NCBI RefSeq assembly: GCF_049994905.1
Contig: NZ_CP188258.1
Coordinates: forward strand, 2,170,001 to 2,234,000
DNA length: 64,000 nucleotides
Direction: 5' to 3'
DNA from: Diaminobutyricibacter sp049994905
Lineage (GTDB): Bacteria; Actinomycetota; Actinomycetes; Actinomycetales; Microbacteriaceae
Position 1 is the first letter of the stretch. Each line of letters starts with the position of its first letter. The position numbers and the translations under genes are program-made. The notes beneath the pieces are model-generated. The model did not search any database, was not told the origin of the DNA, and was given only the letters and a program-made list of their open reading frames with translations. Positions 53,349 through 64,000 of this stretch are shown here, piece by piece.

Positions 53349-55724
53349 GTGACGTACGCGCGCACAGGGGAGGGACTGACCCGCGCGGAAGTGGCGGAGC
53401 GCCACGCCAGCGGGCGTGGAAACACGGTGACACAACCGACGTCGCGCTCGATCTCGGACATCCTGCGTGAGAACGTCTTCACGCTGTTCAACGGCATCCT
53501 GACCGGATGCTTCATCGCGGTTCTCATCCTGGGCGACCTCCGCGACGGCTTCTTCTACGGCGTCGTGGTCGTGAATGCGCTGATCGGGATCATTGGGGAG
53601 GTGCGCGCGAAGCTGGTCCTCGACCGCGCCGCGCTGCTCGCCGCGCCGGAGAGCCGCGTGAAACGCGACGGCGCAGTGGAGACGGTGGCTCTAGCCGATG
53701 TGGTGCTCGACGACCTCCTCGTGCTGAGGCCGGGCGATCAGATCCCGGCCGACGCGGTCGTGGTCGAGAGCAACGGGCTCGGGCTCGACGAGTCGCTCCT
53801 GACCGGCGAGGCCGATCCTGTGCTCAAAGACGAAGAGGACCAGCTCCTCTCCGGCTCGCACGTCGTGAGCGGCACAGGGTACGCGACGGTGACCGCGGTC
53901 GGCGCCGACTCGTACGCCAGCCGGCTGACCTCCGAGATCCGCAAGCACTCGCTGGTGCGCTCCGAATTGCGCGACGCGACGAACCGCATCCTCGTCTACC
54001 TGTCCTGGATCCTCGGGCCGCTCATCGTCATCACCCTCATCGGCCGGGTGCTCACCTATGGGGGTTTCGCGACGCTCGGCCAGAACGGACACTGGCGGCG
54101 CGCACTTCTCGACGCCGTTGCGGCCGTCGTCGGAATGATCCCCGAGGGACTGGTTCTCCTGACAAGCCTCGCCTTCGGGGTTGCGGCTATCCAGCTCGCG
54201 GCCCGCAAGGTGCTCGTGCAGGAGCTCGCGGCGGTCGAGGTCCTCGCCCGTGTCGACGTGCTGTGCCTCGACAAGACGGGCACGCTCACGAGCGGCGAAC
54301 TGGCGTTCGACCGCATCCTTCCGCTGGGGGATGCGGTGCCCCAGCAGCAAGCGGAGCTCGCCCTGGCGGCCTTCGGGGCCGACGACGCCGGCAACGCCAC
54401 GGCTGGCATCCTGTCGAATCATTTCCGCTCGGCCGCCGTCTTCGTCGAGCACCGCATCCCGTTCAGTTCCGCGACGAAGTTCAGCGGTGTCGTATTCGCG
54501 GCAGGCGATGTGCGGTCGTCCTGGCTGCTTGGCGCGCCCGAGCGGCTGCTGGAGGAGCATCCCGACGAGCTGGCCCAGGCCACCGCGGTCGCGGCGACGG
54601 GCAAACGGACCCTCGCCCTGGTGCGAGCCATCGACCCACTGCCGACCGGACTGCATGCACCGATCAGGGGAGTACGCGTCGAGCCGGCACAGCTCGTGGT
54701 GTTCGAGGAGTCGGTGCGCCCGGCGGCACGAGCGACGCTCGGCTACTTCCGAACGCAGGCAGTGCGCGTGGTGGTGATGTCGGGGGACAACCCGGTGACC
54801 GTGTCTGCCGTCGCACGCGCGCTCGACCTCGACGGCGAGGCCGTCGACGCATCGAAACTCCACGGGGATGCGGAACTGGCCGCGGCTCTCGAGACCTCGG
54901 ACATCTTCGGCCGCGTCAGCCCGGAGCAGAAGCGGGCCGCGGTGGGCATCCTCCGCGAGATGGGTCGCACGGTCGCGATGACCGGCGACGGCGTGAACGA
55001 CGCGATGGCGATCAAGGATGCCGATCTCGGCATAGCCATGGGTACCGCGACCGCCGCGACGAAGGCCGTCTCCCGGATCGTGCTGCTCGACAATCGCTTC
55101 GACAGGCTCCCCGACGTTCTGGGCTTCGGCCGCCGGGTCATCGCCAACGTCGAACGGGTCGCGAACCTGTTCCTCGCAAAGACGGTGTACGGCATCCTTC
55201 TCGCGCTGGTGAGCGCGGTGATGCTGTGGCCCTTCCCGTTCCTGCCGCGGCAGCTCACCCTGGTGTCGACACTGGCCATCGGCATCCCGGCGTTCGTGCT
55301 CGCTCTCGCACCCAATCGCCGCATTTACACGCCGGGCGTGCTGCGGCGCATCCTGACCTATTCGATCCCCACCGGCACCATCGCGGCCGCCGCGTGCGTG
55401 ATCGCCTACTTTCCGCTTTACCGCAGCATCCCCCTTCCCGAGGTGCGCAGCATCACGACGATCACCCTGTTCTGCGTGTCGCTCTGGATCCTCTGCGTGC
55501 TCACCAGACCGCTCAGCTGGCCCCGGATCGCACTGCTGGCCGGAGTGGTCGTGGCGATGCTCCTGGTGTGCGTACTGCCGGCCACGAGAGACTTCTTCAT
55601 GATGCACATCCCGCTCTCGCTCGAACTGCTGTGGGGCATCGTCGCCGGCGTCGCAGGGGCGGCCGGAATCGAAGTCTTCTACCGCTTCGCGAGGCGGCGG
55701 GAGCTGGTGTTCGACCGGGAATGA
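53349..55724 (+). CDS. CtpE-like P-type cation-transporting ATPase
   Basis: The 791-residue pump has an actuator loop DESLLTGEADPVL, phosphorylation site CLDKTGTLTSGEL, and hinge TGDGVNDAMAIKDADLGIAMG, with ten predicted membrane helices (four of them C-terminal). The TGEADP wording and overall size match CtpE of mycobacteria, a Ca2+-linked P-type ATPase. There is no N-terminal metal-binding CxxC domain, so it is not a heavy-metal pump. Ion specificity is inferred. GTG 53349 begins 6 bp after the DUF3159 stop. Confidence 0.85.
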   Translation: MTYARTGEGLTRAEVAERHASGRGNTVTQPTSRSISDILRENVFTLFNGILTGCFIAVLILGDLRDGFFYGVVVVNALIGIIGEVRAKLVLDRAALLAAPESRVKRDGAVETVALADVVLDDLLVLRPGDQIPADAVVVESNGLGLDESLLTGEADPVLKDEEDQLLSGSHVVSGTGYATVTAVGADSYASRLTSEIRKHSLVRSELRDATNRILVYLSWILGPLIVITLIGRVLTYGGFATLGQNGHWRRALLDAVAAVVGMIPEGLVLLTSLAFGVAAIQLAARKVLVQELAAVEVLARVDVLCLDKTGTLTSGELAFDRILPLGDAVPQQQAELALAAFGADDAGNATAGILSNHFRSAAVFVEHRIPFSSATKFSGVVFAAGDVRSSWLLGAPERLLEEHPDELAQATAVAATGKRTLALVRAIDPLPTGLHAPIRGVRVEPAQLVVFEESVRPAARATLGYFRTQAVRVVVMSGDNPVTVSAVARALDLDGEAVDASKLHGDAELAAALETSDIFGRVSPEQKRAAVGILREMGRTVAMTGDGVNDAMAIKDADLGIAMGTATAATKAVSRIVLLDNRFDRLPDVLGFGRRVIANVERVANLFLAKTVYGILLALVSAVMLWPFPFLPRQLTLVSTLAIGIPAFVLALAPNRRIYTPGVLRRILTYSIPTGTIAAAACVIAYFPLYRSIPLPEVRSITTITLFCVSLWILCVLTRPLSWPRIALLAGVVVAMLLVCVLPATRDFFMMHIPLSLELLWGIVAGVAGAAGIEVFYRFARRRELVFDRE

Positions 55725-55766
55725 CGGCGCATACGCACGTCTCGACAAGCCTTTTCGTTATGCTAG

Positions 55767-55790
55767 ATTTATCTCGACGTCAAGATAAAT
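55767..55790. promoter_or_regulatory. 24-bp near-perfect palindrome upstream of acnA (MarR-type site)
   Basis: The two 12-bp arms (55767-55778 and 55779-55790) are complementary at all but one position; the core is TCTCGAC / GTCAAGA. It lies ~135 bp before the acnA start. The TCTYGAC half-site resembles MarR-family operators; in Streptomyces an aconitase gene is controlled by the MarR protein TamR (recalled, not checked). Confidence 0.6.
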
Positions 55791-55827
55791 TGTGAAGCGA
55801 ACGGATGCCGGAAGCGGGCCCGCCACT

Positions 55828-55838
55828 TAGGCTAGCCT
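55828..55838 (+). promoter_or_regulatory. Candidate acnA -10 inside an AGGCTAGCCT palindrome
   Basis: TAGGCT (55828-55833) matches the -10 form used elsewhere in the window and overlaps the perfect 10-bp palindrome AGGCTAGCCT (55829-55838), part of a TTAGGCTAGCCTTG stretch. It partly resembles DtxR/IdeR boxes (roughly 12 of 19 positions). A transcript from here would have an ~80-nt leader. Tentative. Confidence 0.3.
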
Positions 55839-55922
55839 TGCTGGAAACCCGCTTTGTTCGACCACGAATATTGATCATGAGGGCCGGCTTCTTCCGTGCC
55901 TGCCGATGAAGGAGAGGGCAAC

Positions 55923-58739
<2,817 letters not shown>

Positions 58740-58860
58740 CCGCATCCGCCAACCGAGTGTCGCCGCGGCGACCGGAACGTTCCCGCTTCAGGGCGGCTGA
58801 ACCCCGGACGAAACGGCGGCACTCGGTCTTTCCGGAGCGTGCGCGCCTAAACTCGAACCC

Positions 58861-60828
58861 ATGAGTATCCTCGAGACCATCTCCGGTCCCCGCGACCTGG
58901 ACGCTCTTTCCACGGAGCAGCTCGTTCAGCTCGCCGCCGAGATCCGTGAATTCCTGATCTCGAACGTCTCGAAGACCGGGGGACACCTGGGTCCGAACCT
59001 CGGAGTCGTCGAGTCGACCATCGCGATCCACCGTGTCTTCGACTCGCCGCGCGATGCGATCGTCTTCGACACCGGACACCAGTCGTACGTGCACAAGCTG
59101 CTCACCGGCCGGCAGGACTTCAGCATGCTGCGCCAGCGCGGCGGACTCGCCGGATACCCGCAACGGTCGGAATCCGTGCACGACATCGTCGAGAGCTCGC
59201 ACGCATCCAGTTCGCTCTCGTGGGCCGACGGCATCTCCCGGGCATTCTCGATGACCGGCCAGGGCGACCGACACGTCGTCGCCATGGTCGGCGACGGCGC
59301 GCTCACGGGAGGCATGACCTGGGAGGCGCTCAACAACATCACCGACGACAACACCCGTCGGCTGATCATCATCGTCAACGACAACGGCCGCTCGTATGCG
59401 CCGACGATCGGCGGGATGGCGCGCTTTCTCAACACGGTTCGAACGCGCCGCTCCTACCGCAGCCTCTACCTCACCAGCCGCAAGGCGTTCGACAAGCTCG
59501 GAACCCCCGGCCAGTCGCTGTATCGCGGAATGCGCGGGGGCCTCCACGGGTTCCTCAGCAGGTTCTCCAACAACGAGGCGCTCTACTCCAACCTCGACAT
59601 CAAGTACATCGGTCCCGTACACGGCCATGACATCGAAGCGGTGGAGGAGGCGCTGCGCCAGGCGAAGAACTACGGCGCTCCGGTCATCGTCCACGTGATC
59701 ACCCAGAAGGGGCGGGGCTACGAGCCGGCCGTGCGTGACAAGGCCGACCAGTTTCATGCGGTCGGGCAGATCGACCCGGAGACGGGCGAATCGATCGAGA
59801 GCTCGAGCAAGCAGTCGTGGACATCGGTCTTCGCCGATGAGATCGTGAAGCTCGCCGAGCGCAACCCGCGCATCGTCGGCATCACGGCGGCGATGCTGCG
59901 CCCGACAGGCCTGCACAAATTCGCTGAGCGCTTTCCAGGTCGGGTCCACGATGTCGGCATCGCTGAACAGCACGCGGCGACCAGCGCCGCCGGCCTCGCT
60001 TTCGGCGGTCTGCATCCTGTCGTCGCCATCTACGCGACATTCATCAATCGCGCATTCGACCAGGTGCTGATGGACGTCGCCCTGCACAGGGCGGGCGTGA
60101 CGTTCGTCCTCGACCGGGCCGGCGTCACCGGACCGGACGGGCCGAGCCACCACGGCATCTGGGACCTCGCCATCCTGCAGGTCGTGCCGAACATCCGCCT
60201 CGCTGCGCCCCGCGACGGCACCCGATTCCGGGAGGAGCTCGCCGAGGCTGTCGCCGTCGACGATGCGCCGACTGTGCTGCGTTTCCCGAAGGGCGCCGTG
60301 AACCCCGACATCGACGCGCAACGCCGCACAGATGACGGCGTGGACGTGTTGCGTGAGGCTCCCCACAAAGACGTGCTGCTGGTGACCGTCGGCCCGATGG
60401 CCGACCTCGGCCTCAAAGTGGCCGACCGGCTCGCGGCCCAGGGCATCGGTGCGACGGTCGTCGACCCGCGCTGGGTCGTTCCCGTTCCCCGTTCGATCCT
60501 GGCCCTCGCGGCCGAGCACCGCATCGTCGTCACGATCGAGGACGGGATCCGTGTCGGCGGGATCGGTACGCGCGTCCGCCAGGACCTCCGCGAAGCCGGG
60601 ATCGACACGGCGGTCGACGAACTCGGGCTTCCGGATGCGTTCCTCGATCACGCCACGCGCGAGCAGATCCTCGAAGACGCCGGGCTGACACCGCAGAAGA
60701 TCGCGCGCGACCTGGTCGCCCAGGTGCTCGGGAGCAAAGTTCCGGTCGCGCGCCCCCTGCCGACGGAAGAGGGCGAGGGTCGCGACGTCGGCCGGCAGGC
60801 AGCACGCGAGGACCGGCTTCGCGACTGA
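58861..60828 (+). CDS. dxs: 1-deoxy-D-xylulose-5-phosphate synthase
   Basis: The 655-residue thiamine-diphosphate enzyme opens the MEP isoprenoid pathway by joining pyruvate and glyceraldehyde-3-phosphate. Markers: GGHLGPNLGVVESTIAIH, the TPP site MVGDGALTGGMTWEALNNI, the transketolase catalytic HDVGIAEQHAATSAAGLA, and LDRAGVTGPDGPSHHG. The C-terminal ~30 residues are a low-complexity basic/acidic tail. ATG 58861 is preceded by TAAACT (58848-58853, gap 7 nt), implying a leaderless mRNA. Confidence 0.95.
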   Translation: MSILETISGPRDLDALSTEQLVQLAAEIREFLISNVSKTGGHLGPNLGVVESTIAIHRVFDSPRDAIVFDTGHQSYVHKLLTGRQDFSMLRQRGGLAGYPQRSESVHDIVESSHASSSLSWADGISRAFSMTGQGDRHVVAMVGDGALTGGMTWEALNNITDDNTRRLIIIVNDNGRSYAPTIGGMARFLNTVRTRRSYRSLYLTSRKAFDKLGTPGQSLYRGMRGGLHGFLSRFSNNEALYSNLDIKYIGPVHGHDIEAVEEALRQAKNYGAPVIVHVITQKGRGYEPAVRDKADQFHAVGQIDPETGESIESSSKQSWTSVFADEIVKLAERNPRIVGITAAMLRPTGLHKFAERFPGRVHDVGIAEQHAATSAAGLAFGGLHPVVAIYATFINRAFDQVLMDVALHRAGVTFVLDRAGVTGPDGPSHHGIWDLAILQVVPNIRLAAPRDGTRFREELAEAVAVDDAPTVLRFPKGAVNPDIDAQRRTDDGVDVLREAPHKDVLLVTVGPMADLGLKVADRLAAQGIGATVVDPRWVVPVPRSILALAAEHRIVVTIEDGIRVGGIGTRVRQDLREAGIDTAVDELGLPDAFLDHATREQILEDAGLTPQKIARDLVAQVLGSKVPVARPLPTEEGEGRDVGRQAAREDRLRD

Positions 60829-60864
60829 GGGGTCGTGCCGACGCGGCTGACGCCTGCCCGGCGG

Positions 60865-62067
60865 CTACGCGGAAGCCAGGACGATCGGCCGGTACGGCTT
60901 GACCGGCTCCCTGCCCTGGAATTCGAGGATCGCAGGGTTGACGATCTCTCCGTTCCTGATCTCGATCGCCCGGCGGATGGTGTCATCGGACTCCCACGCC
61001 GGGGCGCCGCCCATGACGGTTCGCACGAACGGTGTGAGCGCCTCGCCGATCTCCCAGGTGGCAGAATCCCAGAGATATGACGGGCTGTGGTCGACGGCGT
61101 AGTAGCGTACGTGGTCGCCGACCTCGAATACCGGCTCATCGAACGTTGTCGGGGTCGCCCAGCTGAAACCCATTCCTTCGTCGCAGGACACGTCGACGAT
61201 GAGGCTCCCCGGCGTGAATGCCGCCAGATCGGACTCGTCGAGGTAGTTCAGGGGAGCATTCGGGTCCTGCAGGGTGCAGTTGACCACGATGTCGGCCTCG
61301 GCGAGGAACGGTGCGAGCGGTACGCGGCCGTGTTCGGTGATCACGTGGCTCAGGTGTGGTGCGATCTCATCGTGGTCGAACTGCACGATGTGCACGGAGT
61401 GGATGGGCGACCCGACGGCCGCCACCTCGCGGTTGGTCAGCACCTGCACATCGTGCACGCCATGGGCGTTGAGCGCGGTCACAGCACCACGAGCAGTCGC
61501 TCCGAAACCGATCACCACTGCGCTCAGGCGGCGACCGTAATCGCCGGTGAGCCCCACCACCTCCAGCGCATGCAGTACCGAGCAGTACCCGGCGAGCTCG
61601 TTGTTCTTGTGAAAGACATGCAATCCGAATCCACCGCTTCGCTTCCAGTGGTTCATGGCCTCGAACGCGATGAGCGTGAGTCCTTTGTCGATGGCGAGCT
61701 GGGTCATCTCGCGGTCCTGGACACAATGCGGCCATCCCCACAGCACCTGCCCGTCGCGAAGGTCGCGCAGGTCGCTGTGCTGCGGTTTCGGCAGCAGGAT
61801 CACGTCGGACTCAGCGATCACCTGCTCGCGGGTTCCGATCGCCCCGACATAGGGACGCAGCTGATCATCCGTGAGGCCGAACCGAACTCCGTACCCGTGT
61901 TCGAGCATGATCGATGCCCGCAGGTCGGCGTCGATCCGATCGAGGCGTGCCGGATGCAGCGGCAGGCGCCTTTCCCGCGGCTTGCGGGAGCTGGCGAGCA
62001 CGCCGAGACTCATCGTCGGGTCGAAATTGATGGCGTCGAAGAACCTGGCGTCGTGCGGAACATCCAT
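60865..62067 (-). CDS. N5-(carboxyethyl)ornithine synthase-like / alanine dehydrogenase-PNT family protein
   Basis: The 400-residue protein has an N-terminal AlaDH/PNT domain (SRKPRERRLPLHPARLDRID, LEHGYGVRFG) and a Rossmann domain with VVIGFGATARGAVTALNAHGV, plus a conserved HCVQDREMTQLAIDKGLTLIAFEAMNHW segment. It matches actinobacterial proteins annotated as N5-(carboxyethyl)ornithine synthase, a family that joins pyruvate reductively to ornithine; the true substrate is not established. AAGGGAAGCC precedes ATG 62067. It is about 85 residues longer than the Lactococcus enzyme. It converges on dxs with a 36-bp gap. Confidence 0.7.
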   Translation of the reverse strand: MDVPHDARFFDAINFDPTMSLGVLASSRKPRERRLPLHPARLDRIDADLRASIMLEHGYGVRFGLTDDQLRPYVGAIGTREQVIAESDVILLPKPQHSDLRDLRDGQVLWGWPHCVQDREMTQLAIDKGLTLIAFEAMNHWKRSGGFGLHVFHKNNELAGYCSVLHALEVVGLTGDYGRRLSAVVIGFGATARGAVTALNAHGVHDVQVLTNREVAAVGSPIHSVHIVQFDHDEIAPHLSHVITEHGRVPLAPFLAEADIVVNCTLQDPNAPLNYLDESDLAAFTPGSLIVDVSCDEGMGFSWATPTTFDEPVFEVGDHVRYYAVDHSPSYLWDSATWEIGEALTPFVRTVMGGAPAWESDDTIRRAIEIRNGEIVNPAILEFQGREPVKPYRPIVLASA

Positions 62068-62137
62068 GATGGCTTCCCTTGGTGGGCGCCACGTTGGCTC
62101 CGTGTTCGCGACTCTATGCCCCGAACCTGTGGGCCTC

Positions 62138-62674
62138 TCAGCTGAGCCGGTAGACGAGCCCGACGGCTCCGCCCTCGAACGGTGTCGTGCTGACGAGGGT
62201 GAGCGGCGCAGACGCATGCGCGACCGGCAGCAGCGGCTTGCCCGATCCCACGATGATCGGCATGACCGTCACCCGGAGCTCGTCGAGCAGTCCCGCATCG
62301 GCGAACTGCGCTGCAACGTCACCACCGCCGACGACCCAGACGTCGCGGTCGCCGGCTGCGTCACGTGCAACCCCATCGAGCTGCGCGATCTCGCCCGCCC
62401 AGAACACGAGCTCAGCTCCCGCAATCGGCGGCAGCCGGCGGTGAGTGAGCACCCAGGTCGGGATACCCGGGTACGGCCACTCGAGATTCGGCTGCTTCAG
62501 AAGGAACTCGTATGTCACCGCACCCATGACGATCGCGCCGATTCCCGCATAGAACGCCTTGTAGTCGTCTTCGAAGGCGGCGAAGCCGAATTGTTCGAGC
62601 CATTCGATGTTGTCGTCGGCGTCGGCGATGAATCCGTCGATCGATGATGCGACGTAATACTGGGTGAGAGCCAT
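62138..62674 (-). CDS. RibD-C/dihydrofolate-reductase-family reductase
   Basis: The 178-residue protein has the pattern YYVASSIDGFIADADDNIEWL at the N-terminus, GAIVMGAVTYEFLL, and the nucleotide-binding DVWVVGGGDVAAQFADAGLLDEL, matching the RibD C-terminal / YyaP-YwjB family of NADPH reductases of unknown substrate. It is divergent from the MerR gene; the 77 bp between the two starts hold the MerR promoter and palindrome, so it may be under the same control. Confidence 0.82.
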   Translation of the reverse strand: MALTQYYVASSIDGFIADADDNIEWLEQFGFAAFEDDYKAFYAGIGAIVMGAVTYEFLLKQPNLEWPYPGIPTWVLTHRRLPPIAGAELVFWAGEIAQLDGVARDAAGDRDVWVVGGGDVAAQFADAGLLDELRVTVMPIIVGSGKPLLPVAHASAPLTLVSTTPFEGGAVGLVYRLS

Positions 62675-62714
62675 GGCCCGCACGCTACCAGCGGCGGCCG
62701 ACGTCGGCATCCGT

Positions 62715-62745
62715 TTGACTTAGAGTGCACTCTAAGTTCTATCGT
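62715..62745 (+). promoter_or_regulatory. MerR-type promoter with operator palindrome in the spacer
   Basis: A TTGACT -35 (62715-62720) and TATCGT -10 (62740-62745) are separated by 19 bp, the over-long spacing characteristic of MerR-activated promoters. A perfect 20-bp palindrome with half-site ACTTAGAGTG spans 62718-62737, between the two. The -10 ends 6 nt before ATG 62752. Confidence 0.75.
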
Positions 62746-62751
62746 GGCCAC

Positions 62752-63132
62752 ATGACCACAACACCGGCGTCGATGTCGATCTCCGATGTCGCCGAACTCA
62801 CGGGCCTGTCGACACACACGCTGCGGTACTACGAGCGCGAGGGCCTGATGCTCGTCCCCATCGACCGATCGTCGGCTACGCACCGCCGCTACACCGATGC
62901 CGACCTCAACTGGGTCGTCTTCCTGACGAAACTGAGGCTCACGGCGATGCCCATCGCCCGGATGCGCGAGTACGTCGACCTCGCGCGCCGCGGCGACGAC
63001 ACCACCGCCGAGCGCCTCGAACTGCTGCTCATCCACCGCATGAACGTGGTGAAACAGCTGGATGAGATGAAGCAGAGCCTGGCGGCCATCGATTACAAGA
63101 TCGCGCTCTACAAAGAAAAGGTGAATGTATGA
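62752..63132 (+). CDS. MerR-family transcriptional regulator
   Basis: The 126-residue protein has the MerR winged helix ISDVAELTGLSTHTLRYYEREGLMLVPIDRSSATHRRY and a coiled-coil dimer region. No metal-binding cysteines are present, so it fits the AdhR/NmlR-like group that responds to electrophiles or carbonyl stress rather than metals. It is coupled by an ATGA overlap to the aldo/keto reductase gene, which probably detoxifies carbonyls, and it lies behind a textbook MerR promoter, indicating autoregulation. Confidence 0.88.
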   Translation: MTTTPASMSISDVAELTGLSTHTLRYYEREGLMLVPIDRSSATHRRYTDADLNWVVFLTKLRLTAMPIARMREYVDLARRGDDTTAERLELLLIHRMNVVKQLDEMKQSLAAIDYKIALYKEKVNV

Positions 63133-64000
63133 AGAAGATCACACTCGGTACCGGCAAGCTCGAGGTGTCCCGCCTCGGGCTGGGCTGCATGGGCATGTCC
63201 GCGTTCTATACCGGCGCCGGCACGGACGAGGCCGGCTCGATCGCGACGATCCATCGCGCGATGGAACTCGGCGTCACGTTCTTCGACACGGCGGAGATCT
63301 ATGGCCCGTACGCGAACGAGGAGCTTCTCGCGAAAGCGTTCGCCGGCAAGCGCGAGCAGGTCGTGATCGCGACGAAGTTCGGCACCATCCTGCACCGCAC
63401 GACCAACGAACGCGGGCTCGACGGCAGCGCCGAGAACGTTCGACTTTCGGTTGAAGGTTCACTCAAACGGTTGAACACGGACTACATCGATCTCTACTAC
63501 CAGCACCGGATGGACCCCGGCACCCCGATCGAAGAGACCGTCGGCGCACTCAGCGAACTGATCAGCGAAGGCAAGATCAGACACTACGGCCTGTCCGAGG
63601 CGGGACCAGAGACCATTCGGCGTGCGAACGCGGTTCACCCGGTGACGGCACTCCAGACCGAATACTCGCTGTGGTCGCGCGATGTCGAGAAGGACATCCT
63701 GCCGACGGTGCGCGAGCTCGGGATCGGATTCGTTCCCTATTCGCCGCTTGGCCGCGGATTCCTGACCGGAACCATCCGCTCGCTCGACCAGCTCGACGAG
63801 AGCGATTTCCGTCGGTTCAATCCGCGCTTCGAGGGGGACAACCTGGAGGCGAACATCCGCATCGTCGAGCAGGTGGACGCCGTCGCGAGTGAGATCGGCG
63901 CGACGCCGGGCCAGGTGGCCCTCGCCTGGCTGCTCGCACAGGGTGACGACATCGCGCCCATCCCGGGGACGCGGCGCGTCGCGAACCTGGAGCAGAACGT
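63129..64000 (+). CDS. Aldo/keto reductase (3' end outside window)
   Basis: The first 290 codons of an NADPH-dependent carbonyl reductase are visible. Its start ATG 63129 overlaps the MerR stop. Family marks: LGLGCMGMSAFYTG, FFDTAEIYGPYANEELL with the catalytic Asp and Tyr, ATKFG (Lys), YYQHRMDPGTPIEETV, SPLGRGFLTG and PGTRRVANLEQN. The frame is open to the last base of the window; a full enzyme of ~325-330 residues is expected. It is the likely target of the upstream MerR regulator. Confidence 0.88.
   Translation, partial: MKKITLGTGKLEVSRLGLGCMGMSAFYTGAGTDEAGSIATIHRAMELGVTFFDTAEIYGPYANEELLAKAFAGKREQVVIATKFGTILHRTTNERGLDGSAENVRLSVEGSLKRLNTDYIDLYYQHRMDPGTPIEETVGALSELISEGKIRHYGLSEAGPETIRRANAVHPVTALQTEYSLWSRDVEKDILPTVRELGIGFVPYSPLGRGFLTGTIRSLDQLDESDFRRFNPRFEGDNLEANIRIVEQVDAVASEIGATPGQVALAWLLAQGDDIAPIPGTRRVANLEQN

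Noticed and set aside
53507..55795. 762-codon frame overlapping the P-type ATPase in another frame
   Set aside because: Extremely Arg/Gly-rich with no motif; the ATPase frame holds DKTGT and the hinge.

Overview
The window is 64 kb of GC-rich chromosome (roughly two-thirds G+C by eye) from an actinobacterium, most probably a member of the Microbacteriaceae (Leifsonia / Cryobacterium / Herbiconiux type). This rests on gene content and order that are familiar from Micrococcales: lipB-lipA-DUF4191-RDD-glnA, glnA2-glnE, Nif3-zinc-ribbon protein-rnpB, sigA-murT-gatD, parE/parC, and sepH-DUF4193-DUF3093-dut-DUF3710-DUF3159. No database search was possible. The sequence is almost entirely coding; I found no rRNA, tRNA, CRISPR array, insertion sequence or integrase.

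Layout. 1-4.0 kb: envelope polysaccharide genes (end of an OafA-type acyltransferase, a Stealth phosphotransferase) and a CpdA-like phosphodiesterase. 4-8.9 kb: a small membrane-anchored unknown, a cyclase-family hydrolase, an Rv3722c-type aminotransferase, a DUF1345 membrane protein, and thyA-folA. 9-16.8 kb: a permease with a 450-residue acidic tail, Nif3, a coiled-coil protein with a degenerate zinc ribbon, rnpB, a repeat-bearing spacer, polyphosphate glucokinase, map and panB. 16.8-23.8 kb: nitrogen assimilation (glnA2, glnE, glnA under a well-formed GlnR box). 23.8-32.5 kb: lipoate metabolism (lipB-lipA), a membrane pseudokinase, the E2 and E3 subunits of the 2-oxoacid dehydrogenases, and pepA. 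32.6-35.5 kb: PAC2 protein, methyltransferase, MFS transporter. 35.7-41.2 kb: sigA followed by a cell-wall precursor block (murT-like, gatD-like, and two overlapping alanine racemase genes on the other strand). 41.4-48 kb: topoisomerase IV genes flanking a PadR/MFS pair. 48-55.7 kb: phosphodiesterase, sepH, dut and small conserved actinobacterial genes, and a CtpE-like P-type ATPase. 55.9-64 kb: acnA, dxs, an N5-(carboxyethyl)ornithine synthase-like protein, a reductase, and a MerR-aldo/keto reductase operon cut by the window end.

The most unusual part is 37.1-40.9 kb. The GatD-like amidotransferase has alanine where its nucleophilic cysteine should be, and its MurT partner has no cysteine at all and so lacks the zinc ribbon. 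Next to them, two alanine racemase genes overlapping by 4 bp are damaged in complementary ways. One keeps the PLP lysine but has lost the catalytic-tyrosine loop; the other keeps the tyrosine loop but has Arg for the PLP lysine and lacks about half the barrel. Because racemase active sites are built across the dimer interface, the pair could work as an obligate heterodimer. If the organism has group B peptidoglycan, as Microbacteriaceae do, the MurT/GatD pair may have been re-purposed for the D-Glu alpha-carboxyl bridge. Both ideas are inference and are stated with tests.

A second theme is transcription: at least seventeen genes carry a TANNNT -10 hexamer 6-7 nt before the start codon, implying leaderless mRNAs. 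These include map and its divergent neighbour, whose -10 elements and start codons overlap each other.
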